A stretch of 64,000 nt of DNA from the NCBI GenBank assembly GCA_021324015.1, contig JAJPJX010000211.1, positions 1-64,000 of the forward strand, given 5' to 3'. This DNA comes from Solibacteraceae bacterium (GTDB taxonomy: Bacteria > Acidobacteriota > Terriglobia > Bryobacterales > Bryobacteraceae). The first letter of the stretch is position 1. Every line of letters starts with the position of its first letter. The notes beneath the pieces were generated by a model. It did no database searches, had not been told where the DNA came from, and worked only from the letters and a program-made list of their open reading frames with translations. This document shows, one piece after another, positions 1 to 6,933 of this stretch. The translations under genes and the position numbers were made by a program.

Positions 1-309
1 GAGGCCATGGAAATCGCGCTGTATCACAACTTGGGACGATTGCCGGAGCCAGAATCAACCCACAGATTCTGCTGAGGAGGCCGTATTCGGTGCCAGATTC
101 CGCACCGTCATGTCCTCGATCATCCGCTGGCGCAAAGGGGGGACCTTGCGGGCGGGCGGAATGGAATATCCCAAGGGTGTTGTGTTGCTCATGGAGAGCA
201 ACGATAAACGAAACAACTCCGAAAGGCAGGCTGGCGAATCTCCACCTCATGCCGAAGCCGGCGACCTGAGAAGCCTGTTCGTGGCAACCGGATTCTTACG
301 TAGCGGGTT
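1..309. other. Unassigned left edge
   Basis: No gene can be supported here. The plus strand is open from the window edge to a TGA at about position 84 (24 codons, ending HRFC), which could be the tail of a gene lying outside the window. The rest has short overlapping open frames without recognisable domains. The stretch abuts a decayed recombinase, so it may be eroded mobile-element DNA. Confidence 0.4.
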
Positions 310-311
310 AG

Positions 312-549
312 TACTATGGGCGTATTGCAGTTCTCCTCAATATGCGCAGTTCGAAAGGGAGATTCTGCGGGAACCAACCAGGGCTGGGTTGGCTCATGCG
401 CGGGAGAACGGAAACGGCCGGGTCGGCCGGCAACCGCGGCCGTCCATGCTGCGGAAATCCGGAAACTACACCGCGCCAGCGTCAGCAAATCGGAAATCGC
501 CCGCCGCATGCACATCGGCCGCACCTCGGTTCGCCGGATCTTGGCCTAA
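312..549 (+). pseudogene. Serine recombinase (resolvase/invertase) remnant
   Basis: Two adjoining plus-strand frames carry consecutive pieces of a serine recombinase. One frame gives AQFEREILREPTRAGLAHAR, the end of the catalytic domain and long E-helix. After a frame change near 395-415 the other gives GRPATAAVHAAEIRKL and then SKSEIARRMHIGRTSVRRIL, the typical C-terminal helix-turn-helix, ending in TAA. A further frame change near 340 would join GRIAVLLN, resembling the GR-LA-LL segment that precedes the EFER motif. The catalytic N-terminus with its serine is not found. I infer a dead resolvase from an old mobile element. Confidence 0.75.
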
Positions 550-568
550 CCTATTTCCCAGAAATAGG
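550..568. repeat. Perfect 8-bp inverted repeat after recombinase relic
   Basis: The arms CCTATTTC and GAAATAGG are separated by CCA, starting directly after the TAA stop of the recombinase remnant. It could be a hairpin at the recombinase 3' end or an element-end repeat; there is no T-run. Confidence 0.45.
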
Positions 569-611
569 GTGCGCAGGCCTCCCGCGAAAGCTGGTCCCTT
601 GCCGTCGCGGC

Positions 612-639
612 CCTGTCGCGTGCTCCGGGGCGCGACAGG
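612..639. repeat. Perfect 9-bp inverted repeat
   Basis: The arms CCTGTCGCG and CGCGACAGG flank a 10-nt loop, about 60 nt beyond the 3' end of the minus-strand methyltransferase gene. It could fold as an end-of-operon RNA hairpin, but no U-tract follows on either strand, so it is not called a terminator. Confidence 0.4.
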
Positions 640-696
640 CGGGAAGAGGTTGCTACTCCCGCTGTTATGGTCCGGCGCCTTCCGTCGCAGCCGCTT

Positions 697-1278
697 TTAG
701 CTTCCGCCGAATTCGCTCTTGGCTTTTTCCGTCACGGTCCAGAGATACACGCTGCGCCAGCCGATCTCGATTTTCTTCTCGGGCTTCCAGTTGTCCATGT
801 CGAACTGGTGGGAGACGATCCGGGTCCCGTCCTTCAGGTCGTGGAGCAGCTTGGGGCGAAGCCTCAGGTTGACGTCCGGCAGCAGGTACAAGGTCACCAC
901 CGTGGCCTCGTGCAGGTCGACGTCGAACAGGTTCTTCTCGAGGAATCGCACCCGATCGGTTACCCCGGCGTGGCGCGCATTCTCATTTGCCTCCTTGATC
1001 CGTTCGGGATTGATATCGACCCCCGTGCCGTGCGCGCCGAACTTCTGCGCGGCCATGACCACGATGCGGCCGTCTCCGCACCCCAGATCGTACAAAATGT
1101 CGTTCTTGTTCACGCCGCCCAGTTTCAGCATTGCCTCCACCACTTCCGGAGGAGTCGGCACATAAGGAACGTCGCCGCGGACCCCTTCCTCCTGCCCGGC
1201 GGACGGCACGGTGAGGGAAAATACGGAAGCGAAAGCCCCGGAAACCCCGTAGAGGAGATCCCGTCGAGAGATTGTCAT
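697..1278 (-). CDS. Class I SAM-dependent methyltransferase with Tat-like signal
   Basis: A 193-residue Rossmann-fold methyltransferase. Motif I is visible as DLGCGDGRI near residue 62, followed by GTGVDINPERI, a typical acidic ribose-binding loop. The N-terminus (TISRRDLL, then a hydrophobic stretch and PSAGQ) looks like a twin-arginine signal, which is odd for an enzyme that needs cytoplasmic SAM. The start has a clear ribosome site (GGGAGGTG, 4 nt before ATG). It is the last gene of the fucosidase/GH109 operon, 45 nt after the UroD-like gene. The substrate is unknown; no specific subfamily is claimed. Confidence 0.8.
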   Translation of the reverse strand: MTISRRDLLYGVSGAFASVFSLTVPSAGQEEGVRGDVPYVPTPPEVVEAMLKLGGVNKNDILYDLGCGDGRIVVMAAQKFGAHGTGVDINPERIKEANENARHAGVTDRVRFLEKNLFDVDLHEATVVTLYLLPDVNLRLRPKLLHDLKDGTRIVSHQFDMDNWKPEKKIEIGWRSVYLWTVTEKAKSEFGGS

Positions 1279-1323
1279 CCAGCACCTCCCTGCCAGCTTC
1301 GGTTTAGAGCAAAGATAGCACGA

Positions 1324-2493
1324 TCAGTTCACGTCCGGAAGATCGAATTCGCCCAATTGCAGAGGGTACACACCGTGCTTGCGCACGAGGTTCAGCACGT
1401 ACTCATAGTTCCCGGCCGAGACATTGTTCGGCACCGAATGGTCTGACTGGAAGATGTACCCTCCGCCTTTGCCGGCGTTCAGTTTCGTGAGCGCCGCGGC
1501 GCGCAGTTCTTCCCGCGTGCCGTTCGCCCACACGACCACGTCCATGTTGCCGCAGAACGCAATGCGGTGGCCGTATCGCCGCCGCAGCTCCACCACGTGC
1601 AGGCCGCTTTTCGCTTCCAGCGGATTGTAGGCGTCCACGCCCACTTCGATGAAATCCTCGAAAATCCGGCTGACGTTTCCGCAGCCGTGATAGATCACCG
1701 GCAGCCCCCGCTGGTGGCAGTAATCCACGATCGCCTGGACGCCGGGTTTGAAATAACGCCGCCAATACGTCGGCGAGAAGAGCATTCCTTTCCGGTACGC
1801 CACGTCCCCCCAGATCACCATGCCGTCCAACAGGCCGCCGGCCGCCTGAACCTGGGCCTTGGCCAGTTCGAGCGCGAAGGCGCAGGTGCGCTCCACGCAC
1901 CGTCCCAACCGCTCGGGGTGCTCAGCGATCCAGAGCATGACGTTCTGGGACCCGACCATGCGCCACAGCATTTCATGCCCTTCGCAGACGCTGCCATAGA
2001 CCGGGAAGTCCGAGTGGATTTTCCGCACCGTCTCGACCCACGGCGGCGAGTTGCGCTCGAAGCCGTCGCCCACCCCGGCAATCTGGTTGTCGCCGGCGCG
2101 AAAGAAGCGCCGCTCGTCCCAGGGGTCGTCGAACTCGAAAGCCTCCAGCTTTTCGATGGTGTCCGTGTCGAAGCCCAGGAAGGCCGGCATGGGCAGGTCA
2201 AACCGCTTGCGGATCACCGCCCCGAACCCCGTGCGGACCACCACCTCCGATTCCGTCGTGGCGAGCGTCTCAAACGCCCGGATCTTCGGGTCCATGTTGG
2301 GGATCGTCACCTGCCAGTCCAGGTCGTAGTAGCGGTAGATGTCGGCGTCCGGTGCGAGGCCCAGTTCCGCCCGCCAGCGCGTCAGGAAGGAGCCCCAGAA
2401 GAAATCGCTCACCGGCACTCGGTCTGGCTCCTGGTGCCGCAGCGCCTTGTTCATGCGCTCGAGTTTGGCCCGGCAGTTCGCGGTTCGCTCCAC
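1324..2493 (-). CDS. Uroporphyrinogen decarboxylase-like (MtaA/CmuA-type) protein
   Basis: A UroD-fold TIM-barrel protein of 389 residues beginning near NCRAKLERMNKAL and RHQEPDRVP, the usual N-terminal signature of this superfamily. Unlike HemE it carries a His-X-Cys (YHGCG) and a later Cys (FCGNMD), matching the zinc site of corrinoid-methyl transferases of the MtaA/CmuA type. The GTG start was chosen because AGAGGG lies 6 nt upstream, between the TAG of the fucosidase gene and this codon; an internal ATG at 2454 would cut conserved residues. True HemE is encoded separately at 41.3 kb, so this is a paralogue with another role, possibly demethylation of an O-methylated sugar or phenolic compound (inference). 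Confidence 0.8.
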   Translation of the reverse strand: MERTANCRAKLERMNKALRHQEPDRVPVSDFFWGSFLTRWRAELGLAPDADIYRYYDLDWQVTIPNMDPKIRAFETLATTESEVVVRTGFGAVIRKRFDLPMPAFLGFDTDTIEKLEAFEFDDPWDERRFFRAGDNQIAGVGDGFERNSPPWVETVRKIHSDFPVYGSVCEGHEMLWRMVGSQNVMLWIAEHPERLGRCVERTCAFALELAKAQVQAAGGLLDGMVIWGDVAYRKGMLFSPTYWRRYFKPGVQAIVDYCHQRGLPVIYHGCGNVSRIFEDFIEVGVDAYNPLEAKSGLHVVELRRRYGHRIAFCGNMDVVVWANGTREELRAAALTKLNAGKGGGYIFQSDHSVPNNVSAGNYEYVLNLVRKHGVYPLQLGEFDLPDVN

Positions 2494-2503
2494 GGGTCGC
2501 CCT

Positions 2504-3970
2504 CTACAGACGCCGGCAGCCGATGCGGAACGTGTAGGCATAGCGGCAGGGGCGGGCGGCCGGCGGTTGAATCACCAGCCCCCGGCTGTCCTGCTTCCAG
2601 CGGATGGTCTCGGCAGAGCCGAGCATGTCCACCTTCACCACCTCTTTGCCGGCCAGCGATGTGAGCCGCAGTTCTTCTTCCGGCCATTCCAGCGCGATGG
2701 CGTAAAGCACATCCCCCTTGCGCGTGAAGCGCACGTCGCCGTCCCTGAACGTCTCCCAGCAGCGCGAGCCGTAGATCGCCTCTCCGTTGATGCGCAGCCA
2801 CTCGCCCACCTTGCGCAGGCAATTCTGCATGACCTCCGGAATTGTGCCGTCCGCCCGCGGCCCGATGTTGATCAGCAGGTTGCCGTTCTTGCTCACCACG
2901 TCCGCCAGGTAGTCCACCACGTCGTTCGGCGTCATGTACTCGCTGTCCTGCAGTCGGCGGTTATATCCCCAGGAGGTTGGATCCAGCGAATCGCAGGTTT
3001 CCCACTTTTGCGGCGAAATGCGCTGGATGCGGGCGCGCTCGGGGGTAGCAAAGTCCCCCATCGACTTGCCGTCCACGTCCGGCCCCCACCGGTCGTTGGC
3101 CACTACCCCGGCGGGATCGGCGGAGTGATTGTAGAAGTATGCCAGCACCTGCTTGCTGTTCCAGTAGTCCGCGGTCAGGGGCTTGCCGTCGCCGTCCTTC
3201 ACCGGCCCGGTGTGCACATCGCCCCACAGGATGCTGGGCTGATACCGGTCCACCAGTTCCTCGATGGAACGGTTCATGTAGTCCACCCAATCCCGGCCAG
3301 GGTAGCGCTGGTCCCAGAAGGTGTAGGTGGTGTTGTGATAGAAGCCCATCTTCAGCCCGGCCTGGCGCACGGCCTTCAGCAGATCGCCGGCCAGGTCCCG
3401 GCGTGGCCCCATTTCCATGCTGTTGCGGTGCGTGTACCGGGTGGGCCACAGGGCAAACTCGTCTCCGTGCTTGGCCGTCAGCACCACGTAGCGGGCGCCC
3501 GCGTCACGAAACAGCGCGGCCCAGGCGGCCGGGTCGAACTTCTCGGCCCGGAACATGGGGATGAAATCGTCGTAGGCGAAGTTCGGCCCCCAATGCGCCA
3601 CGTGGTACCGGACGGCGTCCTCGCGGATATGAGCCCGGTACAACTCTTCCGGCAGGTCGCCGCGCGTGGCGGTGTACGGCGGACCGCCCAACATGAAGCC
3701 AAAATTGGCTTTGGGGCTGATGAGCTCCACGTACCATTCGTGATACGCCGGCACGGAGTACACGCCCCAGTGGATGAAGATGCCGAACTTGGCGTCCTCG
3801 AACCACTGCGGCACGGCATGCCGGCGAAGCGATTCGGTGGTCGGCTGGTACGGCCCGGCCTTGCCCGGCTGGGCTGCCGGGCCGCTGCCGGCCCAGGCAA
3901 AGCAGGCTGCCGCCAGGAGCAGCGCCCCGCGCCCCTTGCCCCGAAAACCTGTTGGATCGGTTGCCCTCAT
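2504..3970 (-). CDS. Alpha-L-fucosidase, GH29
   Basis: A secreted glycoside hydrolase of 488 residues that removes terminal alpha-L-fucose. It has a signal peptide (LLLAAACFAWAGSG), then the GH29 barrel: WFEDAKFGIFIHWG near residue 60, a YVVLTAKHGDEFALW segment, and the nucleophile Asp in ILWGDVHT near residue 250. A short C-terminal beta domain follows (VLYAIALEWPEEELRL). It starts 10 nt after the upstream GH109-like gene with AGGA before ATG, so it is cotranscribed with two GH109-like genes. Together they suggest stripping of fucose and GalNAc from glycoconjugates. The family call is firm; linkage specificity is not visible. Confidence 0.92.
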   Translation of the reverse strand: MRATDPTGFRGKGRGALLLAAACFAWAGSGPAAQPGKAGPYQPTTESLRRHAVPQWFEDAKFGIFIHWGVYSVPAYHEWYVELISPKANFGFMLGGPPYTATRGDLPEELYRAHIREDAVRYHVAHWGPNFAYDDFIPMFRAEKFDPAAWAALFRDAGARYVVLTAKHGDEFALWPTRYTHRNSMEMGPRRDLAGDLLKAVRQAGLKMGFYHNTTYTFWDQRYPGRDWVDYMNRSIEELVDRYQPSILWGDVHTGPVKDGDGKPLTADYWNSKQVLAYFYNHSADPAGVVANDRWGPDVDGKSMGDFATPERARIQRISPQKWETCDSLDPTSWGYNRRLQDSEYMTPNDVVDYLADVVSKNGNLLINIGPRADGTIPEVMQNCLRKVGEWLRINGEAIYGSRCWETFRDGDVRFTRKGDVLYAIALEWPEEELRLTSLAGKEVVKVDMLGSAETIRWKQDSRGLVIQPPAARPCRYAYTFRIGCRRL

Positions 3971-3980
3971 CGGAATTGTC

Positions 3981-5249
3981 CTAGGCGAACGAAATCGGCG
4001 GTGTGCTCTTCCACTTCCCGCGCGTGAAGTCCGGGAAATCCACCGGGCGGCTCTTGGCGGCCACGGATTTTTCCGTCAGAGGCGAGATCACGCTCCAGGT
4101 CACCGCGTCGTATACGTTCTGGTCCGGCGCGCGGCCCGCCCGCAGGGCTTCGAGCAGCCTTCTCCACAGCAGCGGAGTGGTGGCGCCGCCGCCGTGCCCG
4201 CGGGAAGTCCGGAACTTTTCTTCGTCGAACCTCTTCCACAGCGGATGCTGGTATTCCTTCTCGTACTCGGCCAGCGGCTGCCATTCGTGCGCCGTGGGGC
4301 TGCGCCCTTCGAGGTACAGCTTGCGAATGTTGCCAGCATAGAGCCCGCGGGTGCCTTGCAGCCGCATCTCGGCCGTCTGCGGATGCGGCGTGTTGGTGTC
4401 GTGGTGCAGCGTGACGGTCCTGCCCCCCGCGGTGCGCAACAGCGTGGTGTTCACGTCTCCGCAGGCCATCCGCATGGACGCGTACGGATGCCGGTCGCCA
4501 AAAAAGTGCGCCGCGTAGTCGTTCAGGCAGCGGGCCTTGGTGCTCATGGAGACCAAGTATTCGAACTGGTCGCCGCGGTTGATGCCCAGCCACCAGGCGA
4601 TGGGGCCCATGGGGTGCGTCGGATAGTTGTTGCCGTTGCGGTCGATGGAGTGCTGCAAACGCCAGGGCTCGCGCTCCGGATCGAACTTCACCAGGCGCAG
4701 ATCGTGCACGTAGCCCCCGCTGGCGTGCAGCAGGTCGCCGAAGATCCCCTGCTGCGACATGTTCAGCACGGTCATCACGTCCGGGCTGTAGTTGGCCTGT
4801 TCCAGCATCGTGCAGTGCTTGCCGGTCTTCTCAGAGGTTTCCACCAGCTCCCAGCATTCATCCACGGTGAGGGCGGCGGGCACCTCGGTAGCCGCGTGTT
4901 TGCCCGCCTGCATGGCGGCGATGCACACCGGCGCGTGATATTGCCATGGGGTAGCCGTCACTACCAGGTCCAGGTCGTCGCGGTCACACAGACGCAGGTA
5001 GTCCGTCTTGCTCCGGGAGTACAGCGCGGGCGCCGGCTTGCCGGTGTCCTGCACCCATTTCTTGGCGCGGTACAGGAAGCCGTCGTCGATGTCGCACAGC
5101 GCCTTGATCTCCACGCTGTCCATGCCCAGGAGCAGGTCCAGGTGGTAGGAACCGCGCTCCCCCACCCCGACCATCCCCACCCGGAGCGGTCCGCCCTCGG
5201 CCGCGTTCGCCATCGCCAGAAACGATCTTCTGCTGACTCGTTCACGCAT
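3981..5249 (-). CDS. Gfo/Idh/MocA oxidoreductase, GH109-like (paralogue 1)
   Basis: An NAD-binding protein of 422 residues with GMVGVGERG near the N-terminus, the nucleotide-binding loop, then the C-terminal Gfo/Idh/MocA domain. NYPTHPMGPIAWW and INRGDQFEYLVSMST match the signature region of GH109, which hydrolyses alpha-N-acetylgalactosaminides by an NAD-dependent redox mechanism. The start follows a GGGGGGA ribosome site placed after the TAG of the upstream paralogue; the gap is 13 nt. It keeps twin arginines (SRRSFL) but lacks the hydrophobic core expected of a Tat signal, so it may stay in the cytoplasm, unlike its neighbour. Activity on GalNAc is inferred from the family only. Confidence 0.85.
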   Translation of the reverse strand: MRERVSRRSFLAMANAAEGGPLRVGMVGVGERGSYHLDLLLGMDSVEIKALCDIDDGFLYRAKKWVQDTGKPAPALYSRSKTDYLRLCDRDDLDLVVTATPWQYHAPVCIAAMQAGKHAATEVPAALTVDECWELVETSEKTGKHCTMLEQANYSPDVMTVLNMSQQGIFGDLLHASGGYVHDLRLVKFDPEREPWRLQHSIDRNGNNYPTHPMGPIAWWLGINRGDQFEYLVSMSTKARCLNDYAAHFFGDRHPYASMRMACGDVNTTLLRTAGGRTVTLHHDTNTPHPQTAEMRLQGTRGLYAGNIRKLYLEGRSPTAHEWQPLAEYEKEYQHPLWKRFDEEKFRTSRGHGGGATTPLLWRRLLEALRAGRAPDQNVYDAVTWSVISPLTEKSVAAKSRPVDFPDFTRGKWKSTPPISFA

Positions 5250-5262
5250 ATTCTTGTCCCCC

Positions 5263-6621
5263 CTACCCGATCGCATCCGGGTCGATGGGCGCGCGGGTCT
5301 TCCATTTGCCGCGCGTGAAATCCGGGATGTCCACGGGTTTGCTGCGTCCGGCGACGGAGGACTCGGTCAAGGGCACGATCACACTCCACGCGGCGGCGTC
5401 GTACACATCGATATCCAGCGGCTTGCCTTCTCGCAGGTTCTTGATCAGGCGGTACAGTTCCAGGTAGTCCACGCCTCCGTGGCCGGCGTTCCGGGCGTTG
5501 GCCTCCTGCTCGCGCCAGAGCTTGTGGTCGTACTGCTTCCGGTATTCCGCCGGATCCTCCCACTCGTGCGTAGCCCGCCAGCCCTCCCGCAGTTTTGAGG
5601 CGGCGCTCGAGCGGCCGTCCACGAAGATTCTTTCCATCATGCTGTTGTAGACGCCCTTCGAGCCCTGGATGCGCACCAGGTGCTCCTTCGGGCGCGGCGT
5701 GTTGGTGTCGTGATACAGCGTGACCGTGCGGCCCTGCTCGGTGTGGATCAGCGTCACGTTGACGTCGCCCAGCTTGTACTGCGTCTTGCTGCGGCGGTCT
5801 TCGGGGCCAAAGGTTTTGGCGGCGAATTCCTGGAGCGAGCGGGCCTTCGAGCTCATCGAGACCAGGTACGAGAAGCTGTCGCCGCGGTTGATACCGAACC
5901 ACCAGGAAAGCGGGCCCAGGGGGTGAGTGGGATACAGATTCCCGTTGCGCGAGACCGCGTGCTCCAGCCGCCAGGGCTCGCCGTTCGGGACCGTGTTGAA
6001 CTTGACGGCCCGGATGTCGTGCATGTACCCAGCTTCGGCATAGAGGGGCTCGCCCAGCAGCCCATCCCGGAGCATGTTGAGAATCATGAGGACTTCGCGG
6101 TAGTAGCAGTCGTTCTCCAGCAGGGCGCAGTGCCGGCCGGTTTTTTCCGAGGTCTCCACCAGTTCCCAGCACTGCTCCACGGTCTGCGCGGCCGGGACTT
6201 CCGTGGCGGCGTGCTTGCCGGCTTTCATAGCGGCCACGCTGATGGGCGCGTGCCATTGCCAGGGCGTGGCGTTGACCACCAGGTCCAGGTCGTCGCGGTC
6301 GCACAAACGCTGCCAGTCGGTATCGCTTTTGGAGTAGCCCGGCGGCCGCGGTTGTCCGGCTTTCTGCACGAGGTCCTGGGCACGGGCCAGGTTCGCCTCG
6401 TTGATATCGCACAGCGCCACGATCCGGACGCCCTCCAGGCGAAGCAGGTTGCGCAGCAGTTCCGTGCCCCGCCCGCCGGTTCCCACGAATCCGACGCGCA
6501 CGCTCTTCAACGGTTCGGCGGCGAAGCCCTCGGACAGCGCCGCTGCTCCCACTCCCGCCAGCGCGCCGCCTTTCAGCACCTCGCGCCGGTTGTAAGCGTT
6601 GTCCCTGGGGAAGCGTTCCAT
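5263..6621 (-). CDS. Gfo/Idh/MocA oxidoreductase, GH109-like (paralogue 2)
   Basis: A 452-residue paralogue of the next gene and the first gene of the operon. A Tat-type N-terminus (NRREVLKGGALAGVGAAAL) is followed by the Rossmann motif VGFVGTGGRG, then YPTHPLGPLSWW and INRGDSFSYLVSMSS of the GH109 signature, and a conserved C-terminal tail (DFTRGKWKTRAP) shared with its partner. The start is fixed by a perfect AGGAGG 4 nt upstream of ATG. This copy has a plausible export signal, so the pair could act in two compartments. GH109-type alpha-N-acetylgalactosaminidase activity is inferred from the family. Confidence 0.87.
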   Translation of the reverse strand: MERFPRDNAYNRREVLKGGALAGVGAAALSEGFAAEPLKSVRVGFVGTGGRGTELLRNLLRLEGVRIVALCDINEANLARAQDLVQKAGQPRPPGYSKSDTDWQRLCDRDDLDLVVNATPWQWHAPISVAAMKAGKHAATEVPAAQTVEQCWELVETSEKTGRHCALLENDCYYREVLMILNMLRDGLLGEPLYAEAGYMHDIRAVKFNTVPNGEPWRLEHAVSRNGNLYPTHPLGPLSWWFGINRGDSFSYLVSMSSKARSLQEFAAKTFGPEDRRSKTQYKLGDVNVTLIHTEQGRTVTLYHDTNTPRPKEHLVRIQGSKGVYNSMMERIFVDGRSSAASKLREGWRATHEWEDPAEYRKQYDHKLWREQEANARNAGHGGVDYLELYRLIKNLREGKPLDIDVYDAAAWSVIVPLTESSVAGRSKPVDIPDFTRGKWKTRAPIDPDAIG

Positions 6622-6684
6622 AAGGCCTCCTGCACCGGTCTGCGCCCACACCCGAAACCCGGCCCGGGCATGCTGCGTGCCCCT

Positions 6685-6714
6685 CTTTTAGCAGGTTTCG
6701 GACCTGAAATGCAA
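6685..6714 (-). promoter_or_regulatory. Candidate promoter and operator for fucosidase/GH109 operon
   Basis: On the minus strand TTGCAT (6714-6709), an 18-nt spacer and TAAAAG (6690-6685) lie about 65 nt before the operon start. The spacer contains the inverted repeat CAGGT-N5-ACCTG (6692-6706), a possible repressor site. Both boxes are weak matches. Confidence 0.35.
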
Positions 6715-6806
6715 CGGTGGCGGGCGGCGGCGCGCAGCGCAAGAGCGCGAATCCCGTAAAGCTATGATGATCGCGGTTTATCAAAGATAATCAGCTAGTA
6801 ATCTCC

Positions 6807-6835
6807 TTGACAATCACCGGGAGTGGCACTACAAT
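6807..6835 (+). promoter_or_regulatory. Sigma-70 type promoter for TonB receptor
   Basis: A perfect TTGACA (6807-6812), a 17-nt spacer and TACAAT (6830-6835) give one of the best consensus promoters in the window. Transcription would start near 6842 and leave a leader of about 90 nt before the receptor ATG. Confidence 0.75.
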
Positions 6836-6933
6836 TCCGTCCAGAGAGCCAGGCTTGCTTCGGCGGGTTTCGGAAGAAAATCCGCTGTCTGCCCTCGAAC
6901 TGCGCGACAAGATCGCCGCGCGAGAGGTTTGTC

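Noticed and set aside
1324-2493. A second hemE for haem synthesis
   Set aside because: It has the HXC...C zinc pattern of corrinoid methyl transferases and lies in a sugar operon; the true HemE motif RPVWFMRQAGRYL is in the gene at 41.3 kb.
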